Of a stretch of 64,000 nt of DNA, positions 12,254 to 23,570 are shown piece by piece. The position numbers were made by a program, and so were the translations under genes. Origin of the DNA: Gliomastix tumulicola (Eukaryota; Ascomycota; Sordariomycetes; Hypocreales; Bionectriaceae); assembly GCA_001599755.1 (NCBI GenBank), contig BCHX01000003.1, forward strand, positions 3,135,289 through 3,199,288. Reading direction: 5' to 3'. Below the pieces are notes generated by a model. That model saw only the letters and a list, made by a program, of their open reading frames with translations, did not search any database and was not told the DNA's origin. Position 1 is the stretch's first letter. Each line of letters opens with the position of its first letter.

Positions 12254-13037
12254 ATGGAAACCACACTCGGACGTACGCTCATCAGTAAGTCGGTCCACGA
12301 CGAGCTGTGGCTGCGTGACGCAACCATCGAGGACTTAGACAACATCACACAGATGGCCATCGAAGCCTTCCCGGACGACCTGGAGAAAGATTACCGATTC
12401 CCCCATCGCCATGAGTTCCCTGAGGACCACTGGACATGGACCAGGCGAGAGTACCAGCGATACTTTGACTATCCCGAAAGATACCATATATGTATTGTCG
12501 ATGCCGTGGCCGGCTCCCCCAGTAAGCCCCGAACCGCTGCCTTCTGCGCGTGGGATACCTCTCATCTTGCTGGAGCTCAAGGAGGTATGTGAACGCTACA
12601 CACACAAACACAAGCATTAGTTGCACCTACTTTAGGCTGACATTGCATGATCCCATCTCCTAGATCTTCCTTCGGTCATTTTGGGCGAGGGCGAGAGGCG
12701 AGATGCCGATCTGAATCACATGCGCTGGTTTCTCAAGGGTCTCGGGGGCATGTTCCAACGGCGTTTCAGCCAATATGGCAATCGGCAGGTTCACCTAGCA
12801 AACCTGGCCACTCACCGTGACTATCGCCGCCGGGGATGCGGGACGGCGCTGTGCAGCTGGGGGATCGAGAAGGCCACAGAGAATGGGTGGCCTGTGACGG
12901 TGTTTGCGTCTCCATTAGGCAGGCTTCTGTATACCTCAGTCAGTTTCAGGCAGACAGCTGTTGAACCTCTCAGCGTGCCAGGGGAAGCCCAACAGCTTCA
13001 CATCACTATGCTCGTGTATACGGCGCCCCTGGTCTGA
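12254..13037 (+). CDS. GNAT-family N-acetyltransferase (1)
   Basis: Exons 12254-12584 and 12664-13037 join in phase 1 across a 79-bp GTATGT..TAG intron to give 234 aa. The C-terminal half carries GNAT motif A: a beta-strand HLANLATH followed by the acetyl-CoA pyrophosphate loop RRRGCGTAL, then an amphipathic helix and the late-strand region ending near LYTSVSF. The N-terminal part, with many acidic and aromatic residues, matches the usual layout of fungal small-molecule GNATs. It probably transfers acetyl from acetyl-CoA to an amine; the substrate is unknown. There is no signal peptide, so it is likely cytosolic. A second, non-identical GNAT gene follows on the same strand 449 bp downstream. 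Confidence 0.8.
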
Positions 13038-13486
13038 GGTGGTGCACCTTTTCCGCTACCAAAGGAGCGAGTGGTAAGGTACTACCAGTCTACCCAGAAG
13101 AGGTGGCGGAGTGACCTTCATTGCCTTGATTCAGTGCGGCGGCTGCAGCTTCGCGGGCAATTTCAGAGGGTTGCATGTCTGAATCACCACTGGACGCGTA
13201 CCTACGATTTCCTGAGCGGTCATTTCCAAGTGTCTGCAGCTGCCCAATCAAACATCATAACATCGCCAACTCTTTTTTTCTCCGCCAGCGCCTGGCCAAT
13301 GCCGACTGCATTGAAATACCTCCTCAGATGTGCACGAACTCCTGTGGTTCCCAGCTCTCTCCTCCATTGTCACCCGCAACCCCAAGGTCGCCGTCACCTC
13401 CAGTTAGACACAGGCGGCCGGACCTTTACGTTGCCACCCTTTCTGACCGCAATCAAGACAGTCAACCGACTTGACTACTAGCCGAC
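13038..13486. other. Intergenic region between two GNAT genes
   Basis: I see no gene in these 449 bp. It should hold the 3' UTR of the first acetyltransferase and the promoter of the second. Overlapping frames at 13071-13481 have no recognisable content. Confidence 0.5.
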
Positions 13487-14396
13487 ATGGTACCCAATCC
13501 ACCTGCCTTGCCAGATGGCACACGCCTCGCCGGCACTGGTGATATCTGGCGCCTCGCCATTGTCTGCACAGCAGGCTTCCGCTATTCCGAGCATTTCATC
13601 TGGGAGCGCCCGAAGCACGAGCAGCACTCCTTGAGCACGGTCGTCGCCTTTTGCCACGAGGTCAAGGAGTTCATCCAGAGCGCCGAGCACGTAGTCCTAG
13701 TGAGCCTCGACAAGTATGACCCCGACGAGTCAAAGAAAACAGAAGCCGTCATTCCGGGCAACACGGGCTGGGTTCCGCCTCCCCCTGGAGACGAGACTAT
13801 TGTGAGCCTTACCATCTGGAAGCTCGAGCCTGGTTCGCAAAGGGTTAGACGATTCCAGGGACCTCAAGGTGAGTCGGCAGCATCGCCTTCCTTGGGGTTT
13901 TGGACTGTACTGACGAGGCACATTGTATCCCAGATCCAATTCCACCCCTCCCCGACTACGACGGTGCGGATTTGGACAATGCAAGGGCTGAAAAGGTGAC
14001 TGAAGTCGCCGTGGCTGCTGAACACAAGTGCGTCGTCCACAATAATAGCAACTCTCCAAGAAACGTGCTGCGGGACTCTAACGAATTGTCGGCAGATACC
14101 TGACAGGCCTCTCCACGATGGAACGAACCGTCACCCATCCAGCCTACTGGAAGCGCGGCCACGCGAGGAAGCTCACCAGGTGGGGTCTCGCGCTCAGCCA
14201 GCTGGATGGCATTGACCAGGGAGTTCTGGCGACGAGCATGGGCGCTGCCTTCTTCCAATCCGTGGGCTTCAAGCAGCTCGCTGTTGCACACGTCGACGGC
14301 GATGACCAGGACCCGGCGGGCTTTGACCTGGCCGTGCTCAAATACTCGGTGCCTAGGGGATCTCGGCAATGCACAAGCATGTGCATCATGGCCTAA
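13487..14396 (+). CDS. GNAT-family N-acetyltransferase (2)
   Basis: Three exons (13487-13868, 13934-14027, 14096-14396) give 258 aa. The introns are 65 and 68 bp with GTGAGT..CAG and GTGCGT..CAG ends; the second has a clear CTAAC branch site. Exon 3 holds the diagnostic part: YLTGLSTMERTVTHPAYWKR leads into RGHARKLTRWGLAL, the acetyl-CoA-binding loop and helix of fungal GNATs, and is followed by GAAFFQSVGFK, the usual late motif. The N-terminal exon has the aromatic/acidic layout common in fungal GNATs that act on small molecules or peptides. The substrate is unknown. Sequence outside motif A differs from the upstream GNAT gene, so this is not a recent tandem duplicate. Confidence 0.8.
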
Positions 14397-15748
14397 TCAG
14401 GCACGCGCAGGTTTTCGCCGAGGCTCAGGCCACGATCCTAGCCGGGGCCCGGAGAACCTGGGATCCTGTCACGACCTGACACTTGGCCCCGTTCAGGCGA
14501 TCAAGTGTGTGGTCAGGTGTACCTCACTTTTTTCTTCCAGTTAACTACTTATATCAAGGAGCGCCGCCACAGGAGCGCGGTCGCTCTCGTTCCCGACGCT
14601 CCTCGAATACCTCGTCTATGTACCTATATACACCACAGTCGTTACCTTCTAACTAGTATACCGATAGCCTCAGCTATCAACTAGGTTGTTCACCGCCATA
14701 CTAACTTACTTCGCTCACCTGTTGACACATAAATCTTGCACCCGAACCGCCACTCTGCCCGATGTGGGGGAAGGCGAACCCTTCTTTCTCATGTTGCGTC
14801 TGTCCAGGCGGTCATTTTCTGTAATACTTCACCTATTCAGGTAACTTACGCACTTCCTTTCTCTTCAGGGGATTTGAATAGCTGCCCTCGGTGACCCGCT
14901 TGGTCGTTATGCCTTGCTGCACTACTCCGGAGAATCATAAGATAGCCCCAGGCGGTTATTATGAAGCCTCCAGGCGGTCAGGCTCCCTTTACACATGGAG
15001 AGTCAGGTCGACGAGTGACGAGTAGTAAATGCGTATATCCTGGATGAACTACATATAAAGGTACCATTAGTCCTACAATGTAAAGCCGTGAAGACTGTTA
15101 TGCAGTAAGCTAAGCACTTATATCTTCGAATTAAAAATTAAAGGTGCCAGCATTCACCCGTAGCATACCCCAGGACTCACCCTACTTACTACCTACCTAT
15201 TCTACCCGCCAAGGTATGAACATGACGGGACCCCCGAGTTCCCTGAGGGCTACAGTTGTATGTGCTTGTGCAGTGTTCGTATTTATATTATATTACTAGT
15301 ACCCATCGGATGAGGTTGTACGGAGCCGCAATGAGCAAGGCAGGTCTTCTGGGCAGACACTTGAGAAGGTGTCGTTGTCACCCCCTTTGTTCTTATTTCC
15401 TATTCGAATCACTTTTCTGAGAGGGCCGGCCTAGATACTATTTGCTTGGATTCGCACTAGATATATAACTACGTCGGGACAGCACATTGAAGTTCAATGC
15501 AACACTCGCCGACCGAGACAGATTCACATAAGAATGAACAAACGAGATTCAAGCGGGCAAGTCCGTCATCGAGCCTCGTTTATCCAGTTATTACCATGCA
15601 TCTGAGGGGGAATCATTAACATACGAATGCCGCCAAGAGGGCATTAAACATGAAAAGAAAGACAGCCAAAAGGAGACAACCCGTCAACCGTAGATCGCAA
15701 CACCGAGATAGTGCACCCGCGTAGCTCGTCATCGTTTCCTTGAGCTCA
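14397..15748. other. Gene-free stretch with second repeat copy
   Basis: This 1.35-kb convergent intergenic region has no gene I can support. It contains repeat copy 2 at 15224-15266 and three scattered copies of CCAGGCGGT (about 14806, 14949 and 14971). It probably contains decayed repeat DNA. Confidence 0.5.
15224..15266. repeat. Diverged dispersed repeat, copy 2
   Basis: This is the partner of 10975-11016, in the same orientation and about 4.2 kb away. The copies differ by transitions only plus one C insertion, consistent with mild RIP rather than neutral drift. Confidence 0.6.
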
Positions 15749-18229
15749 TTAATGGTTGATCTTGTTCTTGATCTTGCTGAAGAAGGCGCTGACACGGTGC
15801 CTCTTCTTCTTATCGGAGGTGGCAGTGTCACCGGCGGTGGAGGAAGCGGCCTCGGGTGCGGCAGGCTTGCTGCTCGTGCCGTTGCCAGCACCATTGCCAG
15901 CGCCGTTACCGGCGCCATTGCCGGCACCGTTAGCAGGGGCCTCCGTCTTGGCCTCCTCCGTGGTCGTGGCCGCAGCAGTGGTAGCAGGGGGATCAAGGGC
16001 CTTGGGGGCCTCAGTTGCCGGCTCAGAGGTGGTCGCAGCAGTGGTAGCAGCGATCGTGGGCTTGACCTCCTCGCCCTTGGCCTCGGACGCCTCTGGCACA
16101 GGCTTGACCTCCTTCAGAAGCTCAGCCTCGACCTGCTCCTTCTCCTTGACAGCCTCAGTGTTCGCGGCAGCCTCGGGGCTCTCGCCAGCCTCCGCAATAG
16201 ACTGCTTAACTTCGGCAGGGACCTCCGGGGACACCTCCTCACGCTTCTCCTCCTTAGTCTGGGCAGAGATAGCCTCCTGAGCAGAGACCGGAAGCTGTTC
16301 CTTGACAGAATCGGGCAGGTTCTTGGCAGCGTCGGTGGCGCTAGTGGTGGCCTGGTTCACGACAGGGGTAGCCTTCTCGACGATGGTGTCCTTGGCAGCA
16401 ATGGCAGCAGCAACGACGGCACCGCCAGCAGTCGCGGCGGCGGCGACCACGGGGATCGTGCTCTCAGACTTCTCGGTACCAACACCGGCGGTTCCCTCGG
16501 ACGTAGAGGGAGCCTCGGGGACCTTCTCCTTGAGCTCCTCTTCCACCTCAGCCTTCTCCTTCACCTCCTCAGGCACAGCACTGGCCTCGGGGTCGGCACC
16601 GGCCTTCTCCTGGCTCTCCTTGACGACCTCGGGGACCTTGGACTCAAGAGGGACCTGGCCAGCGAGGGCAGCAGTGGTCGATTCGGGGCCGACTGAGCTG
16701 ATTACCGGAATGGCTGCGGTAGCGGCAGCCGCCTCGGAGCCAGGGAGGGCATCGCTCTTCTCGTACGACTCCTTGTCCAGCTTCACATTGTCGTTGATAT
16801 TGCCGGCGACGGCGGCGTCGGGGATCTTCTCGCCAGGCTCCAGCTTGATGGGGTTCACCGCGCCAGCAGCGGCGGGCAGAGGGTTGATAGACACGGGCTT
16901 GTCGAGCTCGTCGGCGGGGGTAGCAGGGAAGCCGCCCGGGACGTCGGAGGGCGTCGCGACAGTTTCTTTCGGTACCTGGCCGGCCATGGCGACGGTGGTA
17001 GCGTCAGGCGTGACCGAGTTGATGATGGCAGCCTCAACGCCGCTGGGTTGGACCTGGTCAGGGGTGAGGAAGTTGTTCACGTTGCCCTCGGGGTCGGTTT
17101 CCTTGGGCGCGGTCTCGTTGGTCGTCCAGTTGTTATCAACGACGAACTAGTTGTGGGAGAGGAGGGTTAGCGATCCTTGATTTCGTCCGAGAGATGGGAT
17201 AGAAAAAGTGCGCGGGGCTGGGCAGGGGAGGGAGGTTGGTGCTAGGTAGGTGAGTAGGAAGAGAGTTTATGGTTGGGAAGCGAGGGCAAGTGTCTCGTGA
17301 TCTGCCAGACCGCCGGATCAGGCTACAGAAACCTTATTCGGCCATTGCCACGAGTTTGACTGCCGGGGACACTAATCGCCCGTCTCAGATCACCAGCGCA
17401 CAATGGCGTTGGCAGGACCAGCATACCAGTCTCGCCTCGTGCCACCGGCATTGCGTCAGAGGTCCGTGCCGGTCGGCAAGCTCGGTCATCGGGACAACAA
17501 GATCGCGAACGGAAGCAGACGCTTCTCCTGATCTGGGGCCATCGACGTCATGGAGAGTCGTCTGCTAGTTCGAGGCAGGAAACCGTGCTGTTCTACATGG
17601 GGCAGAGACCATCACCCATTAGACGCGCCGCCGTCCGCCCTCACCGCCGGAAACCTCCGCGCATGCAGTCGCAAGTCCATCATGGCCACGCGCTGCTGAT
17701 ATATGCATCAATTGCACTTGCGATTGCTTCTGATCCGACGGCGGAACAGTTCTCGTGGCGCACGTGTGCATAGAGCTGTCCAACCGTGGAACGAGGAGCG
17801 AGTTGACGCGCAACGAGTGCGGTGTCGGAGTGTCATGGGACAGAAGCAGATCGGGTTGACGTAAATCGGACATCCACACACCTTATAGTAGATCTTCACG
17901 GAGGCATCTTTGAGCTCGACGGACTTCTGGAACACGTCGCCCTCCTTCTCGAGCTTGACGCTCTTGGTCCAGTTGTCGAAAGTTCCCGTCACGTAGACCT
18001 CCTCGGCAGGGTGCTCCCTAACACATTCCGCAACGTCAGCGCCATGTCTTGAATAAGGCGGAGGGGGGACAATGGTCCATTGGCCGAGTGCATCGCCTGA
18101 ACCGTCGGAGTGCCGAGGTCAAGGAACCCATGAGCTCGCCGAAACGACGATGCTAGGTCTTTGTCGCGGAGCTCGTGCGCGGCTGGTGAGGGAGTTTGGG
18201 ACTTACCACTTGAAGGTGAAGGTTCCCAT
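15749..18229 (-). CDS. CBM48 (AMPK1-CBM) domain protein, Crp1/Mdg1-like
   Basis: Minus-strand exons 18229-18207, 18017-17882 and 17146-15749 encode 518 aa. The first two exons and the start of the third form an AMPK1-type glycogen-binding fold: MGTFTFKW, then YVTGTFDNW, then KIYYKFVVDNNW, the strand pattern of this family. The rest is a long, low-complexity Ala/Glu/Val/Lys-rich tail. It has an internal repeat (about residues 94-114 and 200-221, sharing AGQVP), a hydrophobic Ala-rich patch, four GAGN units and a basic C-terminal end, KKKRHRVSAFFSKIKNKINH. Yeast Crp1/Mdg1 are the nearest named relatives I know; their function is poorly defined. Intron 2 is 735 bp, long for this genome, but its branch site and acceptor are good. 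Confidence 0.85.
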
Positions 18230-19420
18230 TGTCGCAAGTCGGGGATTGGTAGTAGGTAGGTACTGGAGTATAGGATGCTGATCGGGTGCTCGAGGATGGA
18301 TTGAAGCAGGAGGAAGCGTGGAGGGCGAGGGCGAGGGCAGAGGGACTGAAGACGAAGGATTTCAGTTATTACGTCGGGCGGTGGGCAGCAACGAACTCCA
18401 GCAAAGCCCGGCCAGCGCTTGTGGGGGGGTTGGCCGGGAAATTAGATGAGACGAACACACCGCAAATGGAGGGACCAAATAGTCCGGCCTCGGGCGGTTA
18501 GCGATACTCGTGTTGAATGTTTGTAATCTGGACTTTATGGCTATTCCCCGTGCGCCTACACGCATATATCAACACCAGCTGCTGGCGAGCCTGGCTCTCA
18601 GTCCTTGAACGGAATGCTTCACCTCAACACGTCACCTCACCTGAAGCTTCGAACCGCCTAGAAGCCCTGAGCTACTACTTCGCACTAACGCTGGCCAGAG
18701 CTCCAGAAGGTCAGGGCCTGGAACCTTATCACGTACAAGGGCACACAGGGGACTGTCCAGGTCCTGCATCCCAATTCCGGCGATCCGTGTATTCTTTGCG
18801 ATTCCACGCAGCCCGTATCGACGGTCGTTCATCGTCGATGCTACCTGAAATTTTTTCCTGCATCGGTCCCTCCAACGGTGTTTGCTGGGAGGTTGCAGGA
18901 GCTCTAGCTCCAATGGGGTGCTCATCTGACCGCGGCACTACGTCAGTGTTAGCTGTTCTGTCGTTTACGGGGTACCTCTTCCGTACCTCCACGGCCCATA
19001 CCAGCACTGTCGAGACCTCAGCACTACCGTCCCAGCGGGGGGGCTCCTTACCACCATCGTCAGGCACTTTGTGGGCCTGCATGTGCCGTTGACAGCTCAC
19101 AGAATGGCGTGCAGCCCGCCCAAGCTCGGCCTAAACTAAGGCAGGGACACCGCTAGAACAGACACCGCACATCTCAAATCTGAGACATGGACATGGATTC
19201 CATGGGATGATGCGATTCGATATCGCATTTTATTGGCATTGGGTGGCAAGCGATCACACCGCCGAGCTGAGAGATTTGCGACATTTTGTCCCGAACAAGT
19301 CATCTTGGTATGCAAGTGCGAGGCAAAGCAAAATGATATACATGAACGCCAGATAAACGCCAGTTCACCGCAACAGTTGAAAGAAAAAAAGGACACAAAT
19401 GGGTCGAACTCCTCCCCGGT
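18230..19420. other. Promoter region of the CBM48 gene, no gene seen
   Basis: About 1.2 kb between the CBM48 gene start and the 3' end of the KDEL-protein gene, both on the minus strand. A 191-codon plus-strand frame at 18517-19092 has no domain or codon signature and is rejected. No clear core promoter element is visible. Confidence 0.5.
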
Positions 19421-20262
19421 TTACAGCTCATCCTTGGACGCCGCCGCCGCCTTCTCCTTCAGGCTCTGGACCTTGACGGTGAACTCGGCCACCCTGTCCT
19501 TGGGCCTGGTGTGGGACATCCAGCCAACAACGTTGCCGCTGGCGGGCTCGGGGTGGTACTTGGACAGGTCGAGGAGGTCATCTGTGCCGAGGGTACGTTA
19601 GCATGTGTGCTTCGGAGGACAAAGGGTGAGTGTACTGCGTCGTCCGTCTCGGACATACCTTTGCAGTTGCTGTCCTCAGCCGCCCACAGAGGAAGGGCGT
19701 AGTACAGAGCACCGGGCGCGAAGATGGCGACCCTGCCCTTGTCGAGCGAGCGGTCGACGCTGTCGGCGTCGTCCGGGATGGCCACCATCTCCGAGATGGT
19801 GTCATTCTCCGACTGCGGCTTCTCGAAGACGCCGAACAGGCCCTTGCCCGCGCCGCCCGTCCGCTCCTGCTCCTCGATCCACCGGCGCGCCTCGAGCGGG
19901 ATGTCGGCGTACTCCATCTGCAGGATGGCGCGGTCGTAGCCGTGGCGGTCGTAGCCGGCCCAGCTGCCCGGGTACTCGCGCGTCGAGAAGAGGGCCTTGA
20001 GCCCCTTCGCCCAAGGCTTGAGGCCCTTGGGCGGCGCCTCCATGAGGTTCTCGAGCGTGAACTCGAGCACGTCGAAGCGGCGGGTGGCCTCGCAGGCGGG
20101 CTCGAAGGCGGCGATGGCGTCGAGCGCGAAGGGGTCCTTCCAGACGAAGCCGTCGACGATGTGCGGCTTAATGTCGGGCTTCTTCTGGGGCCCGCCGCCG
20201 ACGGCTTCGGTCGAGGACGCCATGAGGGCGGCCACGAGGGGCAGGGTGCTGGTCAGCTTCAT
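19421..20262 (-). CDS. Predicted ER-lumen protein with C-terminal KDEL, function unknown
   Basis: Minus-strand exons 20262-19659 and 19581-19421 join in phase 1 across a 77-bp GTATGT..CAG intron to give 254 aa. Residues 1-20 form a typical signal peptide with a hydrophobic core (LPLVAALMA) and a likely cut after SSTEA. The spliced protein ends SKDEL-stop, the ER-retrieval signal read by the Erd2 receptor. Without splicing, the frame runs on into the intron and the KDEL is lost, which supports the exon model. The middle is rich in aromatic and acidic residues (WAGYDRHGYDRAILQMEY) and contains no family I recognise. It is transcribed towards its neighbour's 3' side, 1.1 kb downstream of agd3. 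A role in folding or secretion is only an inference. Confidence 0.75.
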
Positions 20263-21371
20263 GATGGCGGAGGGGGGGGCGTAAGGTGAGTCTCGGGGGG
20301 AGAGAGTGTTGGGGATGTCGAGGCCGACAGTGCAAAGGTCAATGGACGAAGGCTTGGCCTGTTAACAGTCGGTGCAATCAATGTTGATCTGAATGACAAA
20401 ACTAGCTACCCGTAACAATCTAGGAAATCAATCATTCGTCTCTCCAACATAAATACTCCAACATCGTCCCTTGGAGAGCGCAAGTTGCCTCGCTGTCCTC
20501 ATCGGACGCTGCGAGCTCCGAATTTCCATTCTCGGCCAAGAATTGAGGTGGTGAAGACCCTGCCCGCGCCTCATGAGGGGGCTTTTATGCGGGGGAGAAA
20601 GGCGAGGCCTGTTTAATCTAACCAGGCATGCCTGGAACCATTGGCTTCCAATGCCCGTCGAGCCGATGCCGATGGATCCTATATTCTGTTCCTTGCCAGG
20701 GGGTTGCCTGCTCTGAGGTGCTCTGGAGGCTGGAATCGTGTCGTTTGCCAGCGGCTAAAGTCTCGGGCTGTCGGGGCAAATTGGGGAAAGGGAAGTGTGG
20801 GGGGGGAAGTTTGATGTTCCATTTCCAGTTCTCGATTTCGCCTCTTTTGTCAGTAACAGAATGGGCTTCAGGACAGACTGGCCTTGCGCCGGCAAGCCGG
20901 GAGAGGCTCCTTGTCCCCAGAAACGAGAGGCATGACTGCGACTAATGGAGGGACGATCCGCAGCCTCCCTATCAAGAAGGTATTATTATGCATTCAATAA
21001 TCTGAGAGTCTACTAGGACATGGCGGTCTCGAATGGCCGTTTCTTGAAACAGGACATCGGAGCGGCGGCGAGACACAAGTATATACTCTATCCGTCTCTC
21101 GGTGAGATGGCACAACATCACGCTGCACGACACGACACACGGAGAAGCACCACTGATCAAACATTAAGAGACAGACAAGCCATACATATCATCTCATATT
21201 AAGGGTTGGGATGCCCAGTGTAACAGGCTCCCGGTCCTATATCCAGTTCCCAAATCCATACATACCATGGACTACCCAGGGTCAATTTGTTTTCCTATAC
21301 CCTATCCTACCATACCATACCCTACCAATTTTCATATCATTAAACCATTAACGTTTTTTTGAGTGTCTGTT
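20263..21371. other. Intergenic region between agd3 and the KDEL-protein gene
   Basis: About 1.1 kb with no supported gene. It should contain the 3' UTR of agd3 and the promoter of the KDEL-protein gene. Pyrimidine-rich tracts are present; no TATA box is convincing. Confidence 0.5.
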
Positions 21372-23570
21372 TTACAGAGACACCGACTGGCTGAGGCTGA
21401 GCGTCACGGGCGAGCCGCTCAGCGTGACCCAGACAATGGTGGGCTCGCTGCCGACCTTGTCGGAGGTGGACGAGCCGCCCGAGGACGTGGCCGAGCCGGC
21501 GGGGATGGTGACGGGCACGGGGACGCCGCAGCTGTTGCCGTTGGCGGTGACGGTCACCGACGAGATGGAGCCGCCGTTGGAGGCGGTGGTGTAGACGAGC
21601 TTGGGGTTGCAGGCGTCGAGGGTCATGCGGTCGACAAAGTACTTGCCGATGTCGTCGTGCTTGAGCGACGTGATGGGCCAGTTGGTGAGACGGTACATCT
21701 CCTGGGCGACGGTCTCGACCCAGGACATGAGGATGGAGAACTTGCCGGTCTGGCTGCCCACGGTGGAGGTCGGCAGGTCCGTCTGGCGCAGGTTGGCCTG
21801 GTGGAACATGTAGGGGTCGGCCTGGAGGCCCAGCAGGTAGCGCGTGTTGGTGGCGCGCGCGTCGTTGAGCAGGTCGGTGAAGGTGCCCGAGCCGCCGGAC
21901 GTGTCGATCCACTCCTGCGTCGTGCACTGAGGCTTGTCGCAGTTGTAGTAGATGGTGGTCGCGTAGCGCGGGATGATGACGAGCCCGGCGTAGCCGTTGT
22001 TGGCGACGCTCGAGATGAGCGGGTGGAACTTGCTGTTGGGGTTCTTCAGCGGCGGGCGCGTGTTGTCGCCGACGACGTACTGGAGGCCGTTGTCCATCCA
22101 CGCCTTGATGGCGTCGGCGTTGTGCAGACCCGTGATGGCGGGAGGGACGAGGCCCTTGGGCGAGAAGCGGGCGGCCTTGTCGATGCCGATCTGCGCTAGC
22201 CACGCCTGGTTGAAGTGAATCTCACGCGTGGCGTCGTGGTACGTGGCGTTGTTGAGCTCCAGGTGGGTGAAGGTGTGCGACAGGTGGGCGAAGTGGTTCA
22301 GGTTGGTAGGGTTCAGGAACCAGGCAGCAAAGCTGTCGAGCTGCGCGCAGGTCTTGGTCCAGCCGTACTCCTCAAACTCGGACGGCCACATATCCGAGCC
22401 GGTGCCGGGAGGCTTGACGAACTCGAGCGGGGTGTCAGGCGGGTAGGGGTAGTCGACGGCATAGTTAGGGTCGCACGTGGTCTCACCCGAGGGCGTCTCG
22501 ACGGCGGCGATGATGTCTCCGTTGCCGTTGTGGGCAAACTCGAGCCAGAAGCTGGAGCCGGCAGGGAGACGGCCGTTGAGGTTGGCCTGCCAGCTGATGT
22601 GAGCCTCGACGTCACCGATGCGGGACTTGAACTCGGTGTTGGCGGGCAGGTAGAGGCCAGTGGACAGCTGGACGTCGTCGACCTGGGCGCTCAGATGGAC
22701 CTTGCGCTTGCCGAGGAAGAGACCGCGGGTGAGCCAGTGGATGTGCGCGTGCTGCAGGTAGTTGGACGTGGCAGACCAGTCAGTGGCCCAGCTGGTGAAC
22801 CAGACGAGCTGCTCGCGTCCGCTGAAGTTGTTGATGACGCCAGCAGTGGAATCCGTGGTGAGACCGCCGCCGGGGCCGAACTTGGCGATCTCCCAGGTGG
22901 TGCTAGGCTCGGTGATCTCAGCCGGGTAGTGCCAGAGGCCAGAGGTCGTGACACCAGCATTGCTATTGCATGTTAGTCTTGTGGACGCTCTGAGTGTAAG
23001 TCAAGGTCACTTACGTCTTGACGTTGGCGGTAGGGAAGGCAGAGGTGTTGGTGAAGGCGACGAGCTGCTCGACACCGGTTCCGCAGCAGCCACCGTTGAG
23101 AGCTCGAGCACCTGTGACACTCCGTGTTAGCCAGCCTTCTACTGGTCTGAGTGTGACAACGCAACCAAGGCAGATAGGTTCTTACCGAAAGCAGGACCGG
23201 GGAACTCGTCGATGCGAGTGAGTCTGACCTTGAAGTTGGTCTGGTACGTGTGGATGGTGGTCCACTGGGCGTCCGTGAGGGCACTTCGCCAGGCGCCATC
23301 GTAGTCGTAGGAGACGGCTCCCATGACGATGATGCCGCCGTAGTTGCCCGCGGTGCCGGAGCTGCTCAGGCTGGGGAGGGTGATGCCCGCCTTGGGCACA
23401 AGGACGGTCTGGAAGGGGATGCCGTAGCCCTCGAGGCCGGAGCTGGCCGTGGAGGCGGAGTAGGCATCCCGGGCGAGGATGAGGATCTTGCTGTCAACCG
23501 TGGCAGCCAGGCTGCACTTGGCGAGGCCCAAGACGCCTGCGGCTGAGAGGAGGAGCCGTGACCAGTACAT
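21372..23570 (-). CDS. agd3: Secreted GAG deacetylase Agd3-like (CE18)
   Basis: Minus-strand exons 23570-23186, 23111-23015 and 22962-21372 encode 690 aa. The introns are 74 and 52 bp with GGCTAAC and GACTAAC branch sites. Residues 1-22 form a signal peptide. The catalytic NodB-like signature is visible: QVDD (D256-D257) supplies the Asp motif and HTFTH (H390, H394) supplies the metal-binding His pair. In Aspergillus fumigatus, Agd3 partly deacetylates galactosaminogalactan outside the cell, giving a cationic, adhesive polymer. The C-terminal region is Ser/Thr-rich and shows no GPI signal that I can see. Divergent ega3 lies 2.7 kb away, and sph3, uge3 and gtb3 follow, which makes the assignment strong. 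The gene name is transferred by family and context. Confidence 0.92.

Noticed and set aside
15740..16696. 318-codon plus-strand Gly/Leu/Ser-rich frame
   Set aside because: Antisense of the Ala/Glu-rich CBM48-protein tail; low complexity follows from the real gene's codon use.
18517..19092. 191-codon plus-strand frame with ATG
   Set aside because: Ordinary intergenic composition, no domain, no codon bias like neighbouring genes; lies in the CBM48 gene promoter.
19630..20289. 219-codon plus-strand frame
   Set aside because: Antisense of the KDEL protein; Val/Arg/Gly-rich with no domain.
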